A stretch of 64,000 nucleotides of DNA. Source: Topomyia yanbarensis (taxonomy: Eukaryota; Arthropoda; Insecta; Diptera; Culicidae). The stretch is taken from NCBI RefSeq assembly GCF_030247195.1, contig NC_080672.1, forward strand, positions 378,858,166 to 378,922,165. Reading direction: 5' to 3'. Below the pieces are notes generated by a model. The model made no database searches. It had not been told where the DNA came from and saw nothing but the letters and a program-made list of their open reading frames with translations. Position 1 is the stretch's first letter. The number at the start of each line of letters is the position of its first letter. Of this stretch, positions 24,437 to 36,429 are shown piece after piece. Both the position numbers and the translations under genes were made by a program.

Positions 24437-24858
24437 CTCCATTTTCACAATTATTCAAACCTAGTATTGCGTCGATGGTGTGCCTCGGGGTGAGAGTCTG
24501 GCCACCGGGTCCAAACTTTTTCACGCTATCTTTCAGGAAAAATCCATTCTCTGCAAAGTACAGAAGAAACAAACATATCCCGATTAAAAACCGAGCTGGA
24601 ACCAGTCCCGACAGGATTAGCAAACATCTATTCTAGGTAGGTACCTTCGCGAAAGTTTTCCTCAATATCCACATCCAGCTGACCGCACTCCTTCAGCTTC
24701 TCCATGATCTTGTGGAAATTCTTCGCATCGCGCACATTCTCTAGCAGCTTCTGAACATCTTCCGCCTCGCTCGCAGGAAATTTGTTGCGCGCAATCAACT
24801 TCTCGACCAGGTTGTGGAAAATCTGCTTCTGTACGTCCGACAGTGACTTGATGTCCAT
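24437..24858 (-). CDS. First two coding exons of an octapeptide-bearing (Rx-like?) gene
   Basis: Exon 1 runs from ATG 24858 (context AAGATGG) to 24645 and ends GAAG before GTACCT. Exon 2 runs from 24550, after TACTTTGCAG, to 24437 before GTAGGA. The 94-bp intron splits a codon; splicing keeps the frame and gives 109 residues. Residues 1-70 are charged and probably helical, with no named domain. Residues 95-103 read HTIDAILGL, close to the octapeptide (an eh1-type Groucho-binding motif) that precedes the homeodomain in Rx and Pax proteins, so a nuclear transcription factor is inferred. No homeodomain exon is seen further left, so it would lie beyond a very large intron or outside the window. 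An in-frame upstream extension begins with GTG and is not the start. The gene model is firm in structure; the Rx-like identity is tentative. Confidence 0.6.
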
Positions 24859-25700
24859 CTTAACACGGCTGTGCACGAGTGTTGATACAACACTTTTGTT
24901 TGGGTTTACTATTTCAATTCGCAGTGCTTCGTTCTGTTAATCACTATGTTGTTTTCACTTCACAGGATCCATCTGGGGTAAAATCACAGCACACTCTGAT
25001 AATATGTCAAAACTATCAATCGCACTGTTTTTAACTTTTTTTAACTTTCTAATATCTATGTTTTTCCACAAACTACTTCCACAGTCGAAATTCCTCTCAA
25101 TATTCATCCAATTTAAAACAATTTCATTTCACATTACTTCACAATTTTCATCAGTACATCGACACGCAAACAGGACACCAGAAGGCACACGCGATTTCAC
25201 CGGCAGAAAAAAATAAGTTTTCTTCCCCTTTTCCAACTCGCGCGCGCACTCGTTGAATAGATCCTAAAGGAACAACGGCTCCAAAACTACAACCTGTCCA
25301 ACTTCGCCAGCATTCGACGACGTCGAGCACCGATAAAACAAACTACTTCTACGGAAATAGAACGACGGCCGACCGACGCGCTTGTCAGACTTACAGACGA
25401 TAGAGAGCGAAACTACCAACAACTTGACGCACGAAAGGTAAATCAACATCTAGTTATCCTCGTGCACTTTTTTCCAGCCAACCTTCTGCACAGCTGGCCA
25501 CAGTGCGCGATGGGGCGGTTCGTTGCCGTGCCTATGCTCGCTCTCTTTCTCTTGCTACAGCGGCATGTTGTTGCTCAATACTGTTCCGCTGCGTACGTAC
25601 ATCCGTAGTTGATGGGGTGGAAAATCATATCCCCATACAGTGATGGGTGAGTGCTGTTGAGTGGCATAATATGCTAGATGCCGGCTTCGAAAATCACTGC
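24859..25700 (-). promoter_or_regulatory. Probable 5' UTR and promoter region of the octapeptide gene
   Basis: Immediately upstream of the ATG at 24858. From 25220 to 25560 the sequence is unusually GC-rich for this window (CGCGCGCGCACTCGTTG, GACGACGTCGAGC, GACGGCCGACCGACGCG), as is common near insect developmental promoters. No TATA box or definite initiator could be fixed. Confidence 0.35.
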
Positions 25701-26339
25701 ATACAATCGAGCACCACTACAAGAATATCGGAGACACGTTGAGACAGATCGGAGCTCAATCGGTTGCGCAAGTGGTGGTGGAATCGCCGACGAATGGTTT
25801 CGTATCTAATCAAAATTAAAAAGCATGGCTGCAACAGAAGTCGCTCACGGGCTAAATGATTGAGCCATTGAGACGAGATGGCAGATAATTATTTAATCAA
25901 ATTAGGACTGATCTCTCAGGCGATACACGGAAGTGTTGTTTGCAAATTAAACATCTTTTGAGTTTTATTTCAATTATCCGAGTTTAATAAAATTCAAAAT
26001 GCGCAAGTATATTTACGTACACGCGTTTCGGCATTGGAAATATTTGTTGATTCGTCATTTTTATCATAAAATTCTCAAAAATCTTGCAAACCCGAAAAGT
26101 AAATCCAGAACTGCTCTTCAGCCAACCAAAGACAATTTCCTTCTCTAATATGATGTGATATTAAGGGGTTACATACTTTTCTATTTTTCAAAAAAAAAAA
26201 TCGAAATTTTTTATTAATTTATCTGAAAGTACAACACCTTGAGAGTATTTTCCCAAATTTTTATACAGATCCGACAAATAGGTCGAAAGTTACAGTGCTT
26301 CCGAGCGTGCTTCGTCTACCAAGAGCAGTGCACGTGGCC
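25701..26339. other. No recognised feature
   Basis: Upstream of the host gene. The first half looks unique and could hold regulatory DNA. No motif can be supported. Confidence 0.3.
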
Positions 26340-27965
26340 CAGAATGCAAATTTAGCAGGAACTTTGAGATTTTACTGAAACTAAACAACTTAGCCTTAAG
26401 TCTTTGAAAATGTTTTCAAAGTTTGTGAGCCCTTTTTTGTTAAAACAACAGTTTGGATGGTTCTAATTTTACCAAGATCAAAAACATATTTTTTAATCAT
26501 TCTAGCTAGAACCCAACGACCTTCAGCGAAGCTGTAGAATGACAATTTTTGGAAAAGTTTGCTGAAGACATGTAAGCTCTATCTGTCATACATTTTATTT
26601 TACAGAAAATTTAAAATCGAAAGTTAGAGTATTTCTTAGTGTTTTTTAGAAAAAACAGTGTTATTCAAATAACTTTTGCGGTATTGATTTAAAACGAAAG
26701 TAGTCTTCAGGCAACTTAAAGATTGTTTCATGGCGAATAATTTGTTTCATAGCACCACACATCTAACTATTTAGGCAGAAAAGTTATGAGTACTTTTATA
26801 CTAAAAATTGTTTTTTTTTGGTATTACAATATCACTGATTGGGGCAAACAAAAGATAATTATTTTTGAACCATAAAAAAGGTCATGATTAGATTTATAAT
26901 TGAGCAAAAAATGGCGAAGATGATATTTTAAAAAAAATCTATTTTTGATATATTAAGTGCTTATATCTTTTGAATAATAGAAGCTAGAGTTTTTGTGTGT
27001 TAGAAGAAATTGTTCGTCTTCAAAAACTCTGGAAAACATCTAAGGGATAGGTTGGAAAAAATGAAAAGTGAAAAAAGTTATATTAAAAATTTGGTTTTCC
27101 ATTAATTGACCCTTTGTAATATGTTTAAATTACTTCGACAGTGTAATATAAAAAATATAGTTTCATTTTCATGATAAAATATTGCACTTTATAATAATTT
27201 TCATTTCTTTTAAATAGTGAGTAGGGTGATTCTAAATTTTTGGAAATCAGAAAATTAGCTTTTTAATGGTTCGAGATACAGTTTCGCTGTCTTACAGAAA
27301 ATTGAAGGAAATAAAATTTTAAAAAATTTTGTCGAATACACTAAAACTCTATGTCGTGTACTTTTCATTTTACAAGAAATTTACCAAAAATAAGGGTGTT
27401 TCTCAAAAAATCTTTGTATAACTTTTGCAGATTTGATTTTTCATTGAGATCACTTTAAAAATACTCTCTGATATTTTGAAGGAGAACAATTTGCCTCAGT
27501 ATACTGAACCTCTAGCTTCTCTCGTTAGAAAGTTATGTATACTTTTTACTAAAAATAAACTATTTATTGAGTGAATATTGCAAGATATAAAATAATATCG
27601 TATTAGTAATTTTTGGTGATCTGCACTACTAAGCATGCCATTTCATATGACAGCAGCGGTATTTAATGCTAAGTGCCGTAATCGAAGATAATGCTATTTG
27701 AAAAAGTTATATTTTTTATATAAAAGTTCTCATGACTTTTTAACTGTTTTAAAGCAAATTATGCGCCCTAAAATAATCTTCAAATTGTGCAAAGGGTACT
27801 TTAGTGTAAAATAAAAACCACAAAAGTCATAGAATTAAAACCGTTTTTAAGGAACACCCTAAAGCTTACATGTGGATTTCTCGTGCAATTGAAAGTATAA
27901 AAGCTAGAGCTTGCTTCAGCAAATTTGTCTAAAATGTACTATGTTTATCTCGAACCGTTACAAAG
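26340..27965 (+). repeat. Composite dispersed repeat (family Q), long copy
   Basis: Parallels 18030-19060 in order: TTTCTTAGTGTTTTTTAGAA, AAGATTGTTTCATGGCGAA, ATCACTGATTGGGGCAAAC, TTCGTCTTCAAAAACTCTGG, GCGCCCTAAAATAATC and AAAGTATAAAAGCTAGAG. It also contains about 27220-27565, homologous to 722-906 plus 1620-1796 in reverse. Short AGGGTGATTC and ACACCCTAAA blocks suggest several inverted-repeat elements accreted in one place. No coding capacity. Confidence 0.6.
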
Positions 27966-28000
27966 TTCAACCCCACCGATTTTTTTAAAATTTTTCTTCA

Positions 28001-28850
28001 ATCGATCGTAATTTATTTTTGTCATTTCAAGCTCCGTTATTACTAACACGCCCGTGCATCAGGTTAACAATCCTTTATATTTCCCTTCAGTGTTCGTTAT
28101 TATCGCTCGTATACTTGTATTCCACAAACAATACTTTCCTTGATTTATAACATCCCGCGTTATTTTTGCCTGTATAATGTGTTATCACTCGGTAGTTTAC
28201 AAGCCAATAAATATATCGTAGAGAAGAAGTAGTGAATTCTGTCCAAATACTGTTGCAATAAATAATGATCCGGCCCATTACGCAGATAAGATTAGCTTTT
28301 CTAGGCAATACTACCACGGTCGGCCGTGTGGAGCTCAAATTGCTTTTATTTAGGGAACATAGTATACTCTCGGTAGCCGGTTGTCCAGAGTTTAAAAAGA
28401 ACCAAAAACTAAACAAGATCTCTTTTTCGAGTGATCGTGCACTCGAAGACTAACTAAACAACTACCTAATAAAATATGCTTTATAGGTCGCATCGCTTGC
28501 TTGGAGCGAATCCTAGACCTGATACTCTTCCAAACTACCAACTCCGCGACAACTAATGAAGAGTCTGATGAGTCGTCGTCCTTCCGTTAAGTAGGTGGAG
28601 CATCAACACTTCCTGTCTACCTTATCCTTTATCCTTCCCCGTGAACGATGGAGATGGGGGCGGCGTGCAATGATGGCTATCATGCTGTTGAGATTTTAAT
28701 ATGGGTCGGATTGGTTTGAATTCCTACTTACCATTTCCTAAGCAACTCTTATTAGATAATCAGCAGTCAAACATGATGAAGTCAGTGTGCAATCCGCCAA
28801 AATCATCGTCACAACGCAACGCAACGCGATCGATCGTAATTTATTTTTGT
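28001..28850. mobile_element. Retroposon-like insert with 22-bp target duplication
   Basis: A perfect 22-bp direct repeat (28001-28022 and 28829-28850; core ATCGATCGTAATTTATTTTT) brackets 806 bp. The right edge of the insert carries a short CAACG repeat. The minus strand of the insert shares landmarks with the minus strand of 33704-34000: CGGGGAAGGA, and TAAACTC followed by GGACA and an AGTAT. A long variable duplication plus a short terminal repeat suggests a LINE/SINE product, though gene content is not recognisable. Confidence 0.6.
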
Positions 28851-29344
28851 TGTACTTGAACGATTTCTTTTTTATGCATAAATTTTTGTTTTGTGGATGA
28901 GAATTTCTTAATGCAAATTTTTAGGGCTTAAAACAGTGATCTCTTAGGACAAAAGTTCATGAATGCAGGTAAAAATTATTTATTCAAATAATCGTTAAGG
29001 TACTACGAATACTCATATACTAATGTATTTTTTTGAGTTTTGGGATTTTGGTTGATAGATTGGTCTCCAATCGTGATCCCCGTAAACTGCCGTTATAAGC
29101 ATATTTGTCCCATGTTCTATGGGATTCCCTATATACATGGGACAATTATGCGTAAAACGGCAGTAAATTTCTTAAATGAAAAATGGTTTGAGGGAAAAGC
29201 CAAAAAGTTATCAACATATTTTTATAAATTCAAACTTTCTTTTCGGGCAAAAGGGTATTTAACCCCTTAAATCAATAGCTCGCTCGTAACAGAAGAGGTT
29301 CACACAAAATTTTCATCATCATATCTATAATTGATAGACATTCA
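28851..29344. other. No recognised feature
   Basis: AT-rich. An imperfect inverted pair (ACTGCCGTTATAAGCATATT near 29086 and GCGTAAAACGGCAGTAAATT near 29150, separated by TGTCCCATG / CATGGGACA) forms a palindrome of about 80 bp centred near 29125. Confidence 0.4.
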
Positions 29345-32300
29345 ATGTTTTTATGTTTTATGTTTTATGTTTTATGTTTTATGTTTTATGTTTTATGTTT
29401 TATGTTTTATGTTTTGTTTTATGTTTTATGTTTTATGTTTTATGTTTTATGTTTTATGTTTTATGTTTTATGTTTTATGTTTTATGTTTTATGTTTTATG
29501 TTTTATGTTTTATGTTTTATGTTTTATGTTTTATGTTTTATGTTTTATGTTTTATGTTTTATGTTTTATGTTTTATGTTTTATGTTTTATGTTTTATGTT
29601 TTATGTTTTATGTTTTATGTTTTATGTTTTATGTTTTATGTTTTATGTTTTATGTTTTATGTTTTATGTTTTATGTTTTATGTTTTATGTTTTATGTTTT
29701 ATGTTTTATGTTTTATGTTTTATGTTTTATGTTTTATGTTTTATGTTTTATGTTTTATGTTTTATGTTTTATGTTTTATGTTTTATGTTTTATGTTTTAT
29801 GTTTTATGTTTTATGTTTTATGTTTTATGTTTTATGTTTTATGTTTTATGTTTTATGTTTTATGTTTTATGTTTTATGTTTTATGTTTTATGTTTTATGT
29901 TTTATGTTTTATGTTTTATGTTTTATGTTTTATGTTTTATGTTTTATGTTTTATGTTTTATGTTTTATGTTTTATGTTTTATGTTTTATGTTTTATGTTT
30001 TATGTTTTATGTTTTATGTTTTATGTTTTATGTTTTATGTTTTATGTTTTATGTTTTATGTTTTATGTTTTATGTTTTATGTTTTATGTTTTATGTTTTA
30101 TGTTTTATGTTTTATGTTTTATGTTTTATGTTTTATGTTTTATGTTTTATGTTTTATGTTTTATGTTTTATGTTTTATGTTTTATGTTTTATGTTTTATG
30201 TTTTATGTTTTATGTTTTATGTTTTATGTTTTATGTTTTATGTTTTATGTTTTATGTTTTATGTTTTATGTTTTATGTTTTATGTTTTATGTTTTATGTT
30301 TTATGTTTTATGTTTTATGTTTTATGTTTTATGTTTTATGTTTTATGTTTTATGTTTTATGTTTTATGTTTTATGTTTTATGTTTTATGTTTTATGTTTT
30401 ATGTTTTATGTTTTATGTTTTATGTTTTATGTTTTATGTTTTATGTTTTATGTTTTATGTTTTATGTTTTATGTTTTATGTTTTATGTTTTATGTTTTAT
30501 GTTTTATGTTTTATGTTTTATGTTTTATGTTTTATGTTTTATGTTTTATGTTTTATGTTTTATGTTTTATGTTTTATGTTTTATGTTTTATGTTTTATGT
30601 TTTATGTTCTATGTTCTATGTTCTATGTTCTATGTTCTATGTTCTATGTTTTATGTTTTATGTTTTATGTTTTATGTTTTATGTTTTATGTTTTATGTTT
30701 TATGTTTTATGTTTTATGTTTTATGTTTTATGTTTTATGTTTTATGTTTTATGTTTTATGTTTTATGTTTTATGTTTTATGTTTTATGTTTTATGTTTTA
30801 TGTTTTATGTTTTATGTTTTATGTTTTATGTTTTATGTTTTATGTTTTATGTTTTATGTTTTATGTTTTATGTTTTATGTTTTATGTTTTATGTTTTATG
30901 TTTTATGTTTTATGTTTTATGTTTTATGTTTTATGTTTTATGTTTTATGTTTTATGTTTTATGTTTTATGTTTTATGTTTTATGTTTTATGTTTTATGTT
31001 TTATGTTTTATGTTTTATGTTTTATGTTTTATGTTTTATGTTTTATGTTTTATGTTTTATGTTTTATGTTTTATGTTTTATGTTTTATGTTTTATGTTTT
31101 ATGTTTTATGTTTTATGTTTTATGTTTTATGTTTTATGTTTTATGTTTTATGTTTTATGTTTTATGTTTTATGTTTTATGTTTTATGTTTTATGTTTTAT
31201 GTTTTATGTTTTATGTTTTATGTTTTATGTTTTATGTTTTATGTTTTATGTTTTATGTTTTATGTTTTATGTTTTATGTTTTATGTTTTATGTTTTATGT
31301 TTTATGTTTTATGTTTTATGTTTTATGTTTTATGTTTTATGTTTTATGTTTTATGTTTTATGTTTTATGTTTTATGTTTTATGTTTTATGTTTTATGTTT
31401 TATGTTTTATGTTTTATGTTTTATGTTTTATGTTTTATGTTTTATGTTTTATGTTTTATGTTTTATGTTTTATGTTTTATGTTTTATGTTTTATGTTTTA
31501 TGTTTTATGTTTTATGTTTTATGTTTTATGTTTTATGTTTTATGTTTTATGTTTTATGTTTTATGTTTTATGTTTTATGTTTTATGTTTTATGTTTTATG
31601 TTTTATGTTTTATGTTTTATGTTTTATGTTTTATGTTTTATGTTTTATGTTTTATGTTTTATGTTTTATGTTTTATGTTTTATGTTTTATGTTTTATGTT
31701 TTATGTTCTATGTTCTATGTTCTATGTTCTATGTTCTATGTTCTATGTTCTATGTTCTATGTTTTATGTTTTATGTTTTATGTTTTATGTTTTATGTTTT
31801 ATGTTTTATGTTTTATGTTTTATGTTTTATGTTTTATGTTTTATGTTTTATGTTTTATGTTTTATGTTTTATGTTTTATGTTTTATGTTTTATGTTTTAT
31901 GTTTTATGTTTTATGTTTTATGTTTTATGTTTTATGTTTTATGTTTTATGTTTTATGTTTTATGTTTTATGTTTTATGTTTTATGTTTTATGTTTTATGT
32001 TTTATGTTTTATGTTTTATGTTTTATGTTTTATGTTTTATGTTTTATGTTTTATGTTTTATGTTTTATGTTTTATGTTTTATGTTTTATGTTTTATGTTT
32101 TATGTTTTATGTTTTATGTTTTATGTTTTATGTTTTATGTTTTATGTTTTATGTTTTATGTTTTATGTTTTATGTTTTATGTTTTATGTTTTATGTTTTA
32201 TGTTTTATGTTTTATGTTTTATGTTTTATGTTTTATGTTTTATGTTTTATGTTTTATGTTTTATGTTTTATGTTTTATGTTTTATGTTTTATGTTTTATG

Positions 32301-33703
32301 TTTTATGTTTTATGTTTTATGTTTTATGTTTTATGTTTTATGTTTTATGTTTTATGTTTTATGTTTTATGTTTTATGTTTTATGTTTTATGTTTTATGTT
32401 TTATGTTTTATGTTTTATGTTTTATGTTTTATGTTTTATGTTTTATGTTTTATGTTTTATGTTTTATGTTTTATGTTTTATGTTTTATGTTTTATGTTTT
32501 ATGTTTTATGTTTTATGTTTTATGTTTTATGTTTTATGTTTTATGTTTTATGTTTTATGTTTTATGTTTTATGTTTTATGTTTTATGTTTTATGTTTTAT
32601 GTTTTATGTTTTATGTTTTATGTTTTATGTTTTATGTTTTATGTTTTATGTTTTATGTTTTATGTTTTATGTTTTATGTTTTATGTTTTATGTTTTATGT
32701 TTTATGTTTTATGTTTTATGTTTTATGTTTTATGTTTTATGTTTTATGTTTTATGTTTTATGTTTTATGTTTTATGTTTTATGTTTTATGTTTTATGTTT
32801 TATGTTTTATGTTTTATGTTTTATGTTTTATGTTTTATGTTTTATGTTTTATGTTTTATGTTTTATGTTTTATGTTTTATGTTTTATGTTTTATGTTTTA
32901 TGTTTTATGTTTTATGTTTTATGTTTTATGTTTTATGTTTTATGTTTTATGTTTTATGTTTTATGTTTTATGTTTTATGTTTTATGTTTTATGTTTTATG
33001 TTTTATGTTTTATGTTTTATGTTTTATGTTTTATGTTTTATGTTTTATGTTTTATGTTTTATGTTTTATGTTTTATGTTTTATGTTTTATGTTTTATGTT
33101 TTATGTTTTATGTTTTATGTTTTATGTTTTATGTTTTATGTTTTATGTTTTATGTTTTATGTTTTATGTTTTATGTTTTATGTTTTATGTTTTATGTTTT
33201 ATGTTTTATGTTTTATGTTTTATGTTTTATGTTTTATGTTTTATGTTTTATGTTTTATGTTTTATGTTTTATGTTTTATGTTTTATGTTTTATGTTTTAT
33301 GTTTTATGTTTTATGTTTTATGTTTTATGTTTTATGTTTTATGTTTTATGTTTTATGTTTTATGTTTTATGTTTTATGTTTTATGTTTTATGTTTTATGT
33401 TTTATGTTTTATGTTTTATGTTTTATGTTTTATGTTTTATGTTTTATGTTTTATGTTTTATGTTTTATGTTTTATGTTTTATGTTTTATGTTTTATGTTT
33501 TATGTTTTATGTTTTATGTTTTATGTTTTATGTTTTATGTTTTATGTTTTATGTTTTATGTTTTATGTTTTATGTTTTATGTTTTATGTTTTATGTTTTA
33601 TGTTTTATGTTTTATGTTTTATGTTTTATGTTTTATGTTTTATGTTTTATGTTTTATGTTTTATGTTTTATGTTTTATGTTTTATGTTTTATGTTTTATG
33701 TTT
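29345..33703. repeat. Heptamer satellite (TTTTATG)n, about 620 units, 4.36 kb
   Basis: An almost perfect head-to-tail array of a 7-bp unit. Irregularities are one extra T at the start, one 5-bp unit near 29412-29418, and two blocks of a TTCTATG variant: six units at 30607-30648 and eight at 31706-31761. No stop codon exists in any plus-strand frame because the unit contains none, so three huge artificial frames (MFYVLCF repeats) arise. It is not the insect TTAGG telomere repeat. Confidence 0.98.
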
Positions 33704-34025
33704 GTTAATTTAAGTATAAATAATAAGCAATACTCCAGATGGCTGGCTGTCCGGAGTTTAAGTTACTCGATAAAAATTCTCGGAAACTGATCGCGAGCAG
33801 CTTTCGTGCATATTTCTAAGATCTTATGTTCTACCAAGACATACCTCCTGATCTTTCTTCCTTTCCTTTTAACACAATTCCTTACTCGTGATGCTCGTGG
33901 AGACGCAGAGGTATCTATCAACAGTGAGTGGCGAACTATTATTCCCGTCCTTCCCCGGTAGAACAGGACTGGTGCGGCCGGTGTGGTTATTGACCATTCT
34001 ATGAAAATATTGAGTCAGAGAAACA
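33704..34025 (-). repeat. Possible retroposon 3'-end fragment beside the satellite
   Basis: On the minus strand it shares CGGGGAAGGA and the AAACTCCGGACAGCCAGC / GAGTATTGC landmarks with the insert at 28023-28828. It lies directly against the heptamer array, whose minus-strand reading (CATAAAA)n resembles an expanded LINE tail. Suggestive only. Confidence 0.35.
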
Positions 34026-34030
34026 TGCAC

Positions 34031-35475
34031 AGTAGGGTGCCACAAAATTTAGAATTCAGTGGAACTGATCGCTATGCGGCCTCATTCCACCATGCAAAAT
34101 GTTGATTTGATAGGTTGCACTATATTTTAGCACAAATGGTTTAAAGTTTGTATGTGATTTAACATGGATAAACGATCCACATTATTTAATATTTCGTAGA
34201 CACGTTCCTATGTATTCTGAAAATATATGCTATGCTTATTTCGATAGATACGAGTACCGTGTACAACTTCCCCGAAGAGTGTAATAGGCTACGACTTCTG
34301 GTTCAAAAGTTATTCTTTATACAATGCTTAAGTGTTTACATCGTTGATGGAAATTGAATTTATCTGGATACTCTGGCTGAAACTTCAATCAAGTTAGCCG
34401 TGATACGCTATTCATAAACCGAATCAGGCAGCTATCAACATAGGCGGTTTTATAGTTCAGATGCGAGCGTCATAAATAAATAATCTGAAGGACATGAGTT
34501 CGGTTCTTAATTTTATTTTTTTTCTGCATATAAAACGGGAACGTTATTATGTAGAATTGTTAGTTTCAAATAAAGTAATAAGGGAGATCATAACCGTTAT
34601 TCCTGACGTGTTATTTAACATGCGGCGAAAAGCTGCGTTGTAAACATCGTTTATTGTATATTTTAGCTAAGTTATGTTCTAACGTTATCTTAATCCCTGG
34701 ATAATTTGAAGTTTTGGTTAAAATCGAATCGTGCTTCATGGCCAGAGACATTCTTACTGGCGTGTAGTGACCGATATCGGCCAGCTTACTCAATTGACCT
34801 ACCTTAAGTTTACCGAGCAATCCATAGCAGTTCTAGTTCTAGCTCCGAAGGAATATAATGAACATCAGTTGAGCTTCAACTAACTTCAACTCAACTTCAA
34901 GAATCTTTCCCGCTTCAGTCTCGTTTCAATTTTAATTTGTTCAACGTATATTATTGTACCAAAAATACATGAAAATAATTCTGTTACAATTCGATCCCAA
35001 GTCCTTTTGATCCCATGTTTCTGATGATACCATTTGGACTATATTTACTCTTTACACCAACGGCATAACTGGTGACCACAACAAATACGTCAAGGTTCAC
35101 TTGATTGAAGGTTCAACTCGCCGGGTAGCCAGAGACAGCATTATTTTCATAACTTTCAGAGCAACGAAAGTTTAATTTTGCAATAACTCATGAACCAGTT
35201 GTCATAGCTATGAACTGTCTTCAGAAGAAGTTGTTCTACTTGACTGAATCTATAGAATGTAGCATAAAATTTATTTTTCAGGGGCACCAGACGGCAATTT
35301 AATGAAAATGTATTATTTTCTCATAGTAAAGTCCATACAAACTTAGAATCATTTGTGCCAAAACATGCTCCAACAGATTTGATTCAGATCTAGCGTAGGA
35401 GTTCGTCGAAGAATTACGAATTTTTCTAACTTGGTTGTGCGGTATTCAATTTTTTTCATACATCCTCGTGCCACC
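34031..35475. mobile_element. Inverted-repeat element, possibly interrupted
   Basis: Left end AGGGTGCCACAAAATTTAG, right end TCGTGCCACCCA. Internally GCACAAATGGTTTAAAGTTT (from about 34129) pairs with AAACTTAGAATCATTTGTGC (from about 35339). The 1.4-kb length and the unpaired middle (34440-34860) suggest a later insertion. The ends resemble family F (41090-41980). Confidence 0.4.
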
Positions 35476-35620
35476 CAAATGCACAGTGGGAATAATTCGC
35501 TTCTTCCAAGCATAATTCTTTTGGTTGTCTTTTTTAGTTAGTTTGCTACCGTCCGAAAGTACATATATGAGCTGGGATTGGTAAATTTGACAAGTACCTT
35601 AAAAATCGATTTTTACTCTA

Positions 35621-36265
35621 CAGTAAGATTCCGTTTTTGGCACATTCCGTTTTTGCTCCATTTTTAGCAGCAAAAAGGATTCGTTTTTGGCAACAAATCT
35701 TGAGCGTTTTTTCAAAACGTCATATCTGCAATGAGTTACTTTCTTTGTTTACTTTCTCTTCTGTTAATAATTCGGTCATTTTAACGTTTATCCCTCAACT
35801 CTTTGCATAATATGCTAGTTAAAACAACCGTCTTTCGATCTGTACTGTAAAATAAGTGAAAAGTGTTATAGTGACGCCGTAAAAATCGAAAGAGAAAGTA
35901 AACAAAGAGAGTAACTCATTGCAGATATGACGTTTTGAAAAAACGCTCAAGAAATGGGTTCCGTTTTTGGCAACATTATCGTTGTACATAGTAAATCTTT
36001 TCAAGAATGCTAACGTTGTAATAATTTATATCACTTTTGACATTATTTTCAAACATAAGAGACATATTTCCTATATTTTATGAGGGTGGACATAGCGAAT
36101 AAAATTAAATTTGCTGATTTTGTTCTATAATTTCATTCCATTTCTTACAATTAATGTTCTTGTAACATTTATGATGTCACAAATTGAAAATAAAAGCTTT
36201 AAATGTAAGGATCCATTTTTGGCAACTGAAAAAAATATATTGTTGACAAAAACGAAATCCTACTG
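35621..36265. mobile_element. 645-bp pogo-like MITE, TA-flanked, with inner palindrome
   Basis: Begins CAGTAAGATTCCGTTTTTGG after TA and ends CAAAAACGAAATCCTACTG before TA. CAGT ends and TA duplication fit pogo/Tigger-type elements. Inside, about 65 bp at 35693-35760 (CTTGAGCGTTTTTTCAAAAC...) is the reverse complement of 35889-35953, forming a strong hairpin with a loop of about 130 bp. No transposase. Confidence 0.75.
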
Positions 36266-36429
36266 TATTTCAAATATTCGTGATCTTACCAAATACCAGC
36301 CATCAAAATGCTTTTATTAAAAAAAAAATTTCCGCTAGTTCTCGTTCAAAATAATTCAGTAGGTAGGTTACAGTGAAAATACGAACATTAAATTGAAACC
36401 AACTGATAAATTATTGCCACATTCAAGTA

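Noticed and set aside
24859..24876. Upstream extension of the octapeptide exon (HSRVK before the Met)
   Set aside because: It begins with GTG and not ATG; the ATG at 24858 has a good Kozak context.
29345..33703. Telomeric repeat
   Set aside because: The unit is TTTTATG and not TTAGG, and Diptera lack canonical telomerase repeats; it is flanked by ordinary sequence on both sides.
29331..33790. Three overlapping plus-strand frames of about 1450-1480 codons
   Set aside because: They are the stop-free heptamer repeat read in all three frames; composition is purely MFYVLCF and there is no independent coding evidence.
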